Source: Candidatus Bathyarchaeota archaeon (GTDB taxonomy: Archaea > Thermoproteota > Bathyarchaeia > 40CM-2-53-6 > RBG-13-38-9). Taken from it: DNA of 6,141 nt. The translations under genes were made by a program, and so were the position numbers. The notes beneath the pieces are model-generated. The model worked only from the letters and a program-made list of their open reading frames with translations, was not told the origin of the DNA and did not search any database. Of the stretch, positions 1 through 5,784 are shown piece after piece. The stretch is from contig JAOZGV010000096.1 in assembly GCA_026015225.1 (NCBI GenBank), positions 1-6,141 of the forward strand, in the 5' to 3' direction. Position 1 is the first letter of the stretch. Every line of letters starts with the position of its first letter.

Positions 1-2
1 GG

Positions 3-10
3 TTAAATAT
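3..10 (+). promoter_or_regulatory. Possible TATA box of the methyltransferase gene
   Basis: The stretch TTAAATAT resembles the archaeal TATA consensus. Its centre lies about 28 nt before the ATG at 35, the spacing expected if transcription begins at or next to the start codon, which would give a leaderless mRNA. No Shine-Dalgarno sequence is seen before that ATG, which fits. The B-recognition element would lie at or beyond the left edge and cannot be judged. In AT-rich DNA such a match can easily arise by chance. Confidence 0.3.
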
Positions 11-34
11 CCTTCAGTCATATAGTGTATTATA

Positions 35-967
35 ATGACGCAATCTGATAATTTATCTTACATCAAATATTTGACTTCCAAGAGAAGCATAGATAGTCGC
101 TCATTAAATCGTAATGTCTGGGATAGTCTTGTTCATTATATATCTGAGATCGGATCTACAAAAACTACATATATTTTAGAAATCGGATCTGGAATAGGTA
201 CCATGATCGAACGCATTCTCGATCGGGACTTGCTAAGGAATTTTGAATATACTGCTATTGATGTAGAACCTTCCTTCGTGAAAGTAGCTAAAGATCGTTT
301 ATCTGATTGGGCTAAAAATAATAATCATAATTTTGAGATTAAGAAAAACAATCAAATCGTAATAAAAAATCAAATTAATAATATTTTAGTTAATTTAAAA
401 GCAATAGATCTTTTCGAATTCATCAAGAAAGAAACTCCTCAAAAATCTTGGGACTTATTGATTGCTAATGCCTTTTTGGATCTTGTGGATCTGCGGACAA
501 CTATTCCATTACTATCGTCACTAATTCGACCAAATGGTCTTTTTTATTTCACGTTGAATTTTGATGGATTGACTATATTTAAACCCGAAATTGATGAAGA
601 TTTTGATAACGAGATCATCTCTTTATATCATAAAACCATGGATGAAAGAATCGTAAAAGGAAAAAAATCCGGTAGCAGTAGGACGGGTAGTGATCTTATT
701 CAACTTTTAATTGAGATGGGTTTTGAAATATTGAATGCTGGAAGCTCTGATTGGGTCATCTCTCCAATAATTAATAGATATTCAAATGATGAGAAATATT
801 TTCTTCATTTTATAATTAATACAATAGATAACGCTCTCATAGAATGTAAGTACCTTAATAAAGAACGTTTTAAGGAATGGATAAAAAATCGCCACGATCA
901 GATTGAAAGCAATAAATTAATTTATGTTGCACATCAACTTGATGTTCTAGGAAGAATTCATGCATAA
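35..967 (+). CDS. Class I SAM-dependent methyltransferase
   Basis: This 310-residue protein is predicted to be a cytosolic class I (Rossmann-fold) methyltransferase that moves a methyl group from S-adenosylmethionine to an unknown acceptor. Motif I is clear: ILEIGSGIG with E49, G51, G53 and G55. D76, at the end of the second strand (YTAID), is the likely ribose-binding acid. The motif IV/post-I region WDLLIANAFLDL spans about 139-150, followed by LIRPNGLFYFTLNF (163-176). The N-terminal segment around residues 16-32 (KRSIDSRSLNRNVWDSL) is well structured and probably helps define the subfamily. Residues 94-122 are rich in Asn, Lys and Ile and look like a lineage-specific insert. An in-frame stop at 23-25 supports ATG 35 as the start. 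The gene is separated from the downstream operon by 145 nt with its own promoter signals, so co-function is inferred only from adjacency and shared strand. The methyl acceptor is unknown. Confidence 0.85.
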   Translation: MTQSDNLSYIKYLTSKRSIDSRSLNRNVWDSLVHYISEIGSTKTTYILEIGSGIGTMIERILDRDLLRNFEYTAIDVEPSFVKVAKDRLSDWAKNNNHNFEIKKNNQIVIKNQINNILVNLKAIDLFEFIKKETPQKSWDLLIANAFLDLVDLRTTIPLLSSLIRPNGLFYFTLNFDGLTIFKPEIDEDFDNEIISLYHKTMDERIVKGKKSGSSRTGSDLIQLLIEMGFEILNAGSSDWVISPIINRYSNDEKYFLHFIINTIDNALIECKYLNKERFKEWIKNRHDQIESNKLIYVAHQLDVLGRIHA

Positions 968-1000
968 ATCTCTTAAATTTTGAATGTTTGGGGAATCATA

Positions 1001-1006
1001 TTTTTT
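1001..1006 (+). terminator. Possible poly-T terminator after the methyltransferase
   Basis: A run of six T residues lies about 34 nt after the methyltransferase stop codon, followed by a further T-rich stretch. Archaeal RNA polymerase can terminate on short poly-T tracts without a hairpin, and I see no GC-rich stem here. The tract lies before the next promoter, which makes it a reasonable candidate, but the region is AT-rich throughout. Confidence 0.3.
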
Positions 1007-1049
1007 CCTATATATTGAGTGTTTTAAATATTCTCACGTTTATGTAGTT

Positions 1050-1057
1050 TTTATATA
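1050..1057 (+). promoter_or_regulatory. Archaeal-type TATA box of the pteridine-like operon
   Basis: TTTATATA is a perfect match to the archaeal TATA consensus. It is the best promoter element in the 145-nt gap before the GTP cyclohydrolase II gene. With typical archaeal spacing, transcription would start near 1077-1081, giving a leader of about 33 nt before ATG 1113. No strong purine-rich B-recognition element is visible just upstream. A second TATA-like stretch (TTTTAAATATT, 1022-1032) is an alternative. Confidence 0.5.
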
Positions 1058-1089
1058 ATTAAAAAATCAAATCTTTGATTATTTAATTA
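1056..1089. repeat. 34-bp imperfect inverted repeat at the predicted transcription start
   Basis: Two 16-bp arms (1056-1071 and 1074-1089) are separated by TC. Fifteen of sixteen pairs are complementary; the only mismatch is 1064 against 1081. The core reads AATCAAA-TC-TTTGATT. The repeat begins in the last bases of the TATA box and covers the predicted start site at 1077-1081, the place where an archaeal repressor dimer would block polymerase or TBP/TFB. A two-base loop is too tight for the full stem in RNA, so a DNA operator is the likelier reading. AT richness raises the chance of a random palindrome, but this length and fit are still notable. Confidence 0.55.
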
Positions 1090-1112
1090 AAATAAAAAAA
1101 TAGAATAAAAAA

Positions 1113-2531
1113 ATGTCCGTCAATAGAGAGGACGGAGAAAGGTTTCGAATTAATAATTCTAAAACTTCCTCTGAGCCTATCGCAAAAGGAAAAAAAGAAA
1201 AATCTTCAAAATTTATTAGTAAAATTTCAGCTAGACTGCCAATTCCTTTGGGTGAATTCAGAATTCATCTCTTCAAAGACTTTAAAGGAAAAGAACATCT
1301 AGCTTTGGTAATGGGCGATGTTAAAGGTAAATCAGATGTATTGGTTAGAATACACTCAGAGTGTTTTACTGGCGACATCTTCGATTCTATGCGCTGCGAT
1401 TGTGGAGAACAATTAAGGCAATCGATTCAGATTATTACAGAAGCAAAAGAAGGTATTCTTATATACCTTAGACAAGAAGGGCGAGGGATAGGTTTATCGG
1501 AGAAGCTCAAAACGTATAATCTTCAAGACAGGGGACTTGATACGGTTGATGCCAATATTGTATTGGGACATGAAGTTGATGAGCGTGATTATACTATTGC
1601 AACAAAGATCTTAAAAGATCTGGGTGTAAACTCAATAAGATTGATATCAAACAATCCCTCAAAATTCAATTCTTTAGATAGAAGCGGTATAGAGATAACC
1701 TCGCGAATAAGTTTGAATCCTAGAATAACTTCTGAAAACGCTTATTATCTCAGCACCAAAATCTCAAAAATGGGTCATCTGATGGATTTAGACTCGCTTT
1801 CAATTTCATCCCCAGAACGCGGAGCGGTCATTAGATATTTATCTCATTTGCGAAGTCTCTTTGAAAGAAATGAAAGACCATTCATTACTTTGAGCTTTGC
1901 CCAGAGTATAGACGGTTGCATATCTTTTACTAGAGATAAGAGAACCAGTATCAGCGGAGAAGAATCAAAGATATTAACGCATGAACTTCGAGCAAATCAT
2001 GATGCAATATTGGTAGGAATAAATACGATAATATCTGATGATCCAAGATTAACGACTCGCTTAACTAAGGGTCAAAGTCCAATACCGATCGTCCTAGATA
2101 CAAATTTGAGATTTCCTCATGATGCAGAATTACTAAAGAATAAAATTCCACCTTTGATAGTAACTGGAAAAAATTCCGACATTTTAAAGCAGAGGAAGTT
2201 GGAAAAACATGGAGCTATAATAATACAAATGCCTCATAACAATGGAAACATAGAATTACCAGCTTTATTGAGAGATTTGACCTATCGAAAAATAAAAAGT
2301 ATAATGGTTGAAGGGGGCGCTCGAGTAATATCAAGTTTCGTCAGAGAAAAATTGGTTGATATGATTGTTTTGACTATCTCACCTTTTGCCATTGGAAATG
2401 GATTGCATGTTTTTGAAGAAAAGCTCTTTGATAATAATCACAAGTCATTCTCTTTGAAAGAATCTAAAGTAGTAAAAATGGGAGACGATTTCATAATCTA
2501 TGGGATTCCTCGATGGAAGTATTTTAAATGA
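1113..2531 (+). CDS. GTP cyclohydrolase II fused to RibD-type reductase domain
   Basis: A 472-residue two-domain cytosolic enzyme. Residues 43-226 form a GTP cyclohydrolase II (RibA) domain, which opens the imidazole ring of GTP and releases formate and pyrophosphate. Zinc ligands C84, C95 and C97 have the same spacing as C54, C65 and C67 of E. coli RibA. RQEGRGIGL (120-128), Y135 (E. coli Y105), D156 and R158 in DERDY, and SNNPSK (179-184) are all present, so canonical activity is expected. Residues 255-470 form a RibD C-terminal domain of the dihydrofolate-reductase-like fold, with SIDG (265-268), AILVGINTIISDDPRLTTR (298-316), a LDTNLRFP strand (328-335) and the NADPH-loop EGG (400-402). 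No cytidine-deaminase-like domain is present. The first 34 residues are a Lys/Ser-rich extension; no alternative start codon lies in it, so ATG 1113 is kept. The gene heads the operon and overlaps the next gene by four bases. Confidence 0.93.
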   Translation: MSVNREDGERFRINNSKTSSEPIAKGKKEKSSKFISKISARLPIPLGEFRIHLFKDFKGKEHLALVMGDVKGKSDVLVRIHSECFTGDIFDSMRCDCGEQLRQSIQIITEAKEGILIYLRQEGRGIGLSEKLKTYNLQDRGLDTVDANIVLGHEVDERDYTIATKILKDLGVNSIRLISNNPSKFNSLDRSGIEITSRISLNPRITSENAYYLSTKISKMGHLMDLDSLSISSPERGAVIRYLSHLRSLFERNERPFITLSFAQSIDGCISFTRDKRTSISGEESKILTHELRANHDAILVGINTIISDDPRLTTRLTKGQSPIPIVLDTNLRFPHDAELLKNKIPPLIVTGKNSDILKQRKLEKHGAIIIQMPHNNGNIELPALLRDLTYRKIKSIMVEGGARVISSFVREKLVDMIVLTISPFAIGNGLHVFEEKLFDNNHKSFSLKESKVVKMGDDFIIYGIPRWKYFK

Positions 2532-3541
2532 GCAAACTTTCATTATTTTTTGAAGCTCCATATAAGATTGCTATAAGAAAAGACAGTATTCCATCACCTA
2601 ATAAAGGCGAAGTATTGGTAAAGTCTATTGTATCCTCAATAAGTCCGGGGACAGAGATGCTAGTATATCGGAATCAAATTCCTGACGACGTTCCTTTAGA
2701 TGAATCAATTCCTCGTTTCAATAAACCAACAAGGTATCCACTGAAGTATGGATACTCAGTAGTCGGAGAGGTGGTCGATATAGGGAAAGAAGTATCCTCT
2801 GATTGGAAGAAATCAATAGTTTTCTCATTCCATCCACATGAAAGTCACTTTATAACATCTCCAGACAACCTAATACCAGTGCCAAAGGATATTCAACCAG
2901 AAGAAGCATCTTTTTTACCTAATATAGAAACTGCGATAAATCTGTTAATGGATGGGAAACCTATAATTGGTGAGAAAGTCATCGTATTCGGACAGGGTAT
3001 TGTCGGTTTATTGACTACTAGTCTCTTGTCTAACTTTCCGTTATCATGCATACTCACTCTTGATAAATATTCTCTTCGAAGAGAAAAATCACTTGACGCA
3101 GGAGCAACTGAAAGCTTAGATTCTATGAGAATTTCTCCTGAAATTATCAAGGATTCATGTCTGAAAGGTAAAAAATCAGATTTGACTTACGAAGTTTCAG
3201 GTAATCCTGATGCATTAGAATATGCATTAATCTTAACTGATTATTCTGGCAGAGTGATCATTGGTTCTTGGTATGGAAAGAAGAAATCGAATTTAACGCT
3301 TGGAGGAGATTTTCATCGAAAAAGGATTAGAGTGATGAGTAGTCAAGTAAGTACGATCGATCCTAGATTTCTAGGGCGGTGGAATAAATTAAGAAGAATT
3401 CAAGTGGCGTGGGATATGATTAGAATTATCAAGCCTTCTAAATTCATAACAAATAGATTTCCTTTATCTGAAGCTAATAAAGCATACTCTATGATTGATA
3501 GATCGCCTGATAAAACCATTCAAATACTATTTACATATTAA
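2528..3541 (+). CDS. MDR-superfamily dehydrogenase without the usual zinc ligands
   Basis: This 337-residue protein belongs to the medium-chain dehydrogenase/reductase superfamily, the group often annotated as zinc-binding alcohol dehydrogenase. A GroES-like N-terminal domain carries SISPGTEMLVY (37-47) and YPLKYGYSVVGEVV (70-83). The Rossmann domain has VIVFGQGIVG with G155, G157 and G160, and D179 at the end of the second strand suggests NAD(H) preference. Catalytic zinc ligands of classic members are replaced: Ser at the first Cys position (S39 region) and Y74-G75-Y76 where Gly-His-Glu is usual. The structural-zinc Cys cluster is absent. SPGTE and FHPHESHF (101-108) recall the BchC-like branch, which also acts on a large ring-shaped substrate. 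The start ATG overlaps the stop of the previous gene (ATGA), implying coupled translation. The substrate is unknown; oxidation or reduction of a pteridine side chain is a context-based guess. Confidence 0.85.
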   Translation: MSKLSLFFEAPYKIAIRKDSIPSPNKGEVLVKSIVSSISPGTEMLVYRNQIPDDVPLDESIPRFNKPTRYPLKYGYSVVGEVVDIGKEVSSDWKKSIVFSFHPHESHFITSPDNLIPVPKDIQPEEASFLPNIETAINLLMDGKPIIGEKVIVFGQGIVGLLTTSLLSNFPLSCILTLDKYSLRREKSLDAGATESLDSMRISPEIIKDSCLKGKKSDLTYEVSGNPDALEYALILTDYSGRVIIGSWYGKKKSNLTLGGDFHRKRIRVMSSQVSTIDPRFLGRWNKLRRIQVAWDMIRIIKPSKFITNRFPLSEANKAYSMIDRSPDKTIQILFTY

Positions 3542-3545
3542 AAAA

Positions 3546-3549
3546 GTGA
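3546..3549 (+). promoter_or_regulatory. Possible ribosome-binding site GTGA for the PTPS-like gene
   Basis: GTGA, complementary to part of the archaeal 16S rRNA 3' end, ends five bases before ATG 3555. It supports that ATG over the in-frame upstream starts. The same GTG (3546) could itself be a start, adding three residues. Confidence 0.35.
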
Positions 3550-3554
3550 AAACT

Positions 3555-3935
3555 ATGTATAAAATCTCAATAATCAAAAAATTGATTGCCCAACACTATC
3601 TGCTCAATGAAAAAGGATTTGAAAGCAAGATACACTCTCATCCCTACAAAGTAGAAGTAATTTTGTCGGGTAATAAGTTAGATAAAAACGGTTATCTTGT
3701 TAACTTCGTAGAAGTTGAAAAAATCATCAATGATATCATAGAACTTTTTAGAGACAAGATATTGAATAAACTTGAAGAGTTCACCGAGTTTAATCCGAGT
3801 TTAGAAAATTTTGCTAGGATATTTTGTCAGAAATTCATCTCTCAAATAAAAGCAACTTACATTAACTCCGTAGTTGTTAAAATATGGGAATCTGAAGATG
3901 CTTGGGCTCTCTATCAAGAAGATGTTCAATCTTGA
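3555..3935 (+). CDS. Divergent 6-pyruvoyl-tetrahydropterin synthase (PTPS/QueD) homologue
   Basis: A 126-residue protein, the usual length for the PTPS/QueD T-fold family, whose members act on dihydroneopterin triphosphate or related pterins. The three zinc histidines are in place: H14 (AQHYLL) and H27/H29 in HSHPYKVEV, which replaces the usual HGH. PSLEN (81-85) matches the family's PT-x-EN motif, and E112 in IWESEDAW matches the C-terminal pterin-anchoring Glu. The catalytic Cys four residues before the HxH motif is replaced by E23. The LDHxxLN segment reads RDKILN (66-71), so the catalytic His also appears lost. The usual DF after the second strand is NF (50-51). A normal PTPS or QueD reaction is therefore doubtful; a Glu near the Cys position recalls the folate-pathway PTPS-III variants. 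ATG 3555 is preferred: it follows the previous stop by 13 nt and places the first strand (MYKISIIKKL) at the N-terminus. Confidence 0.8.
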   Translation: MYKISIIKKLIAQHYLLNEKGFESKIHSHPYKVEVILSGNKLDKNGYLVNFVEVEKIINDIIELFRDKILNKLEEFTEFNPSLENFARIFCQKFISQIKATYINSVVVKIWESEDAWALYQEDVQS

Positions 3936-5008
3936 AAGTGGGTCTTGTAATATACGGTAACTTGGATATACAATCTGGTGGATATCTTTATGATAGAAAA
4001 TTAGTTGAATATTTAAGAGAAAAGGGAGACCAAGTTAAGGTAATCTCTTTAAACAAACATAATTACCTGCAAAATATTTTAGATAATTTTTCTGAATCTT
4101 TTTTAAATCACATAATTAATGCAGAAATAGATGTGTTGCTACAGGACGAGCTCAATCATCCCTCTTTATTCTGGATCAATACAAAATTAAAAAAGAGAAT
4201 TAAATATCCTCTAGTCACGATTGTACATCATTTGAGTTATTCAGCTTCCTTGAATTCTATGAGCAAACTCTTTTATCGAATTATAGAGAAGAGATATCTT
4301 TCTACTGTTGATGGTTTCATTTTCAATAGTAAGACAAATCAAGATTTTTTAGAATCATTTATGGGAAAGAGTCTGCTTGGAGTAGTTGCGTATCCTGGAA
4401 GAGACCATATTAATCCTACAGGTTCGCAAGATGATATTGCTTCATATTTAAGCAAATCAGAGCCATTACGTATTCTATTCGTTGGAAATTTATTACAACA
4501 TAAAGGCCTTCATACATTAATTGATGCTCTTTCTTCTATTGATAAAGAGAAATGGATCTTGACTGTTATTGGAGATTCTTCGATTTCTCCTAATTATACT
4601 AGATCCGTACATAATTTAATAGAAAAGCATAATTTGAATTCTAGAGTGAAATTCTTAGGTTTTGTATCTTCAGATGAACTCGCTGATTCTTTTAAGAAGA
4701 ATCATTTGTTAGTTGTTCCATCTGTATATGAAGGTTTTGGCATAGTTTACTTGGAGGCTCAAGGATTTGGGATTCCAGTTATCGCTTCAACCAATGGGGC
4801 TGCTAAAGAGATCATCAGACATGGTAAAGAGGGATTTTTAATTCCTCCTGGAGACCTTCAATCGCTCTCGAAATACATATCAATTCTTATAGAGAATCCA
4901 GATTTGCTTTTAGATATGAGCAAGAATTCGCTTAGACGTTATGAAGAGTTTCCATCTTGGTCAACCAGTATGAAAAAAGTAAGAGATTTTTTAGTTTCCA
5001 TTACATAG
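3932..5008 (+). CDS. GT4-type (GT-B fold) glycosyltransferase
   Basis: A 358-residue glycosyltransferase that should transfer a sugar from a nucleotide-sugar donor with retention of configuration. The N-terminal half begins with strand KVGLVIYGNL and a glycine turn SGGYLYDRKL (15-24). The C-terminal donor-binding half has LRILFVGNLLQHKGLHTLI (179-197, with K191 and G192 near the donor phosphates), a VKFLGFVSSDEL segment (239-250) and the family signature EGFGIVYLE with E267 and E275 (EX7E). No signal peptide or membrane segment is seen. I chose the TTG at 3932 because the first Rossmann strand follows at once (TTG AAA GTG GGT) and because it overlaps the preceding stop as TTGA, implying translational coupling. 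A TTG at 3902 would add ten residues inside the previous gene. Acceptor and sugar are unknown; the pteridine-type context suggests a soluble ring-shaped acceptor. Confidence 0.88.
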   Translation: MKVGLVIYGNLDIQSGGYLYDRKLVEYLREKGDQVKVISLNKHNYLQNILDNFSESFLNHIINAEIDVLLQDELNHPSLFWINTKLKKRIKYPLVTIVHHLSYSASLNSMSKLFYRIIEKRYLSTVDGFIFNSKTNQDFLESFMGKSLLGVVAYPGRDHINPTGSQDDIASYLSKSEPLRILFVGNLLQHKGLHTLIDALSSIDKEKWILTVIGDSSISPNYTRSVHNLIEKHNLNSRVKFLGFVSSDELADSFKKNHLLVVPSVYEGFGIVYLEAQGFGIPVIASTNGAAKEIIRHGKEGFLIPPGDLQSLSKYISILIENPDLLLDMSKNSLRRYEEFPSWSTSMKKVRDFLVSIT

Positions 5009-5037
5009 GATTCGGAATCTAGAGACTAATTGATAGA

Positions 5038-5694
5038 ATGGTACTAAAAATGCCTAGAAAAAAAGAGTACAAAGCAATAGCATTTGATTTAGATGGTACA
5101 TTAGTTGAGAATGAAAGCAGTTGGCTCACTATACACGAATTTTTCCATACATTTGATAAAGAGCAGACAAATATCAAAGCATATACAAGGGGGTTAATTG
5201 ATTTTGAAGAGTTTATGAATAGAGAGATTGCTTTCTGGCCAAAAAATCTTCACATAACTTTAATCGAGGATATTTTGTCAGATTATTCGCTTAAAAAAAT
5301 GGTTAACTACGTTGTAAATGAGTTGAGAAATACTGGATTTTTGATCATAATTGTAAGCGCAGGAATCGATATTTTAGCAAATAAAGTTGCCAAAGATTTG
5401 GGGATATCACATATTCTCGCAAATGGATTAGAGATCGATAATGAAGGCTACCTAACGGGAAAAAGCATCTACAGAGTTGATTTAGTTGATAAACATAAGG
5501 CTCTAGAGAATTATATCTCTAAGTTTGAAATCTCTCTTGATGAATGCATAGCAGTTGGAGATAGTAAATTTGATTTGAATTTCTTGACTAATTGCGGTCT
5601 GTCAATAGCAATGGGAAATGATGAAATTTTATCTAAAAAGGTTGACGTCATCATCAGTGAGCTTGATGAAATCTTAGATTATCTTACTAATTAG
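5038..5694 (+). CDS. HAD-superfamily phosphatase, SerB-like
   Basis: A 218-residue haloacid dehalogenase-fold phosphohydrolase with all four motifs: motif I FDLDGT (D17 nucleophile, D19 acid/base), motif II VSAG (S107), motif III lysine at K152 or K154, and motif IV VGDSKFD (D175, D179), which binds Mg2+. Residues 25-95 form a helical C1-type cap, and the overall layout matches the phosphoserine phosphatase (SerB) group. Sequence alone does not give the substrate. At the end of this operon a phosphoester of the GTP-derived intermediate, such as a ribityl phosphate, is more plausible than phosphoserine, but that is inference. The gene begins 29 nt after the glycosyltransferase stop. ATG 5038 is reported; ATG 5050 (MPRKKEYKAIAF) is an equally possible start that removes four residues, and no ribosome-binding site decides between them. 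Confidence 0.88.
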   Translation: MVLKMPRKKEYKAIAFDLDGTLVENESSWLTIHEFFHTFDKEQTNIKAYTRGLIDFEEFMNREIAFWPKNLHITLIEDILSDYSLKKMVNYVVNELRNTGFLIIIVSAGIDILANKVAKDLGISHILANGLEIDNEGYLTGKSIYRVDLVDKHKALENYISKFEISLDECIAVGDSKFDLNFLTNCGLSIAMGNDEILSKKVDVIISELDEILDYLTN

Positions 5695-5747
5695 ATGTTA
5701 CTCAAAAGATATTGTAGGTTCTATCAACGGACTCTCAAAAAGATGGA

Positions 5748-5754
5748 TTTTTTT
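5748..5754 (+). terminator. Poly-T tract ending the operon
   Basis: Seven consecutive T residues lie about 54 nt after the stop of the HAD gene, in the 90-nt gap between convergent genes. No GC-rich hairpin precedes it, so it would act as an archaeal-style poly-U terminator. On the opposite strand an A5 run (5737-5741) gives a T5 tract that could serve the minus-strand gene. Confidence 0.4.
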
Positions 5755-5784
5755 ATGAATATATTAATTATAATTTAAACAAGC

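Noticed and set aside
1254..1266. GAATTC-A-GAATTC short direct repeat
   Set aside because: It sits in the conserved RibA segment encoding GEFRIH and is explained by codon choice.
1113..2531. Reading the operon as an ordinary riboflavin operon
   Set aside because: Only the first two riboflavin activities are encoded; the remaining riboflavin genes are absent from the window and the neighbours are PTPS, glycosyltransferase and dehydrogenase genes. I keep it as the main alternative, not the preferred reading.
2893..3150. 85-residue open frame on the minus strand
   Set aside because: It lies entirely inside the dehydrogenase gene, opposite its conserved Rossmann motif, and its translation resembles no family I know; it is a shadow frame.
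3495..3554. Longer N-terminus for the PTPS-like gene
   Set aside because: The extra 20 residues are encoded mainly by the 3' end of the dehydrogenase gene in another frame, and the PTPS fold begins naturally at MYKISII from ATG 3555.
3902..3931. Ten-residue upstream extension of the glycosyltransferase (TTG 3902)
   Set aside because: GT-B proteins normally start with the first strand, which follows directly after TTG 3932; the extension overlaps coding sequence of the PTPS-like gene.
5766..5775. 10-bp palindrome AATTATAATT between the convergent genes
   Set aside because: It is pure A/T in an AT-rich gap and too short to stand out from chance; there is no stable stem for a terminator.
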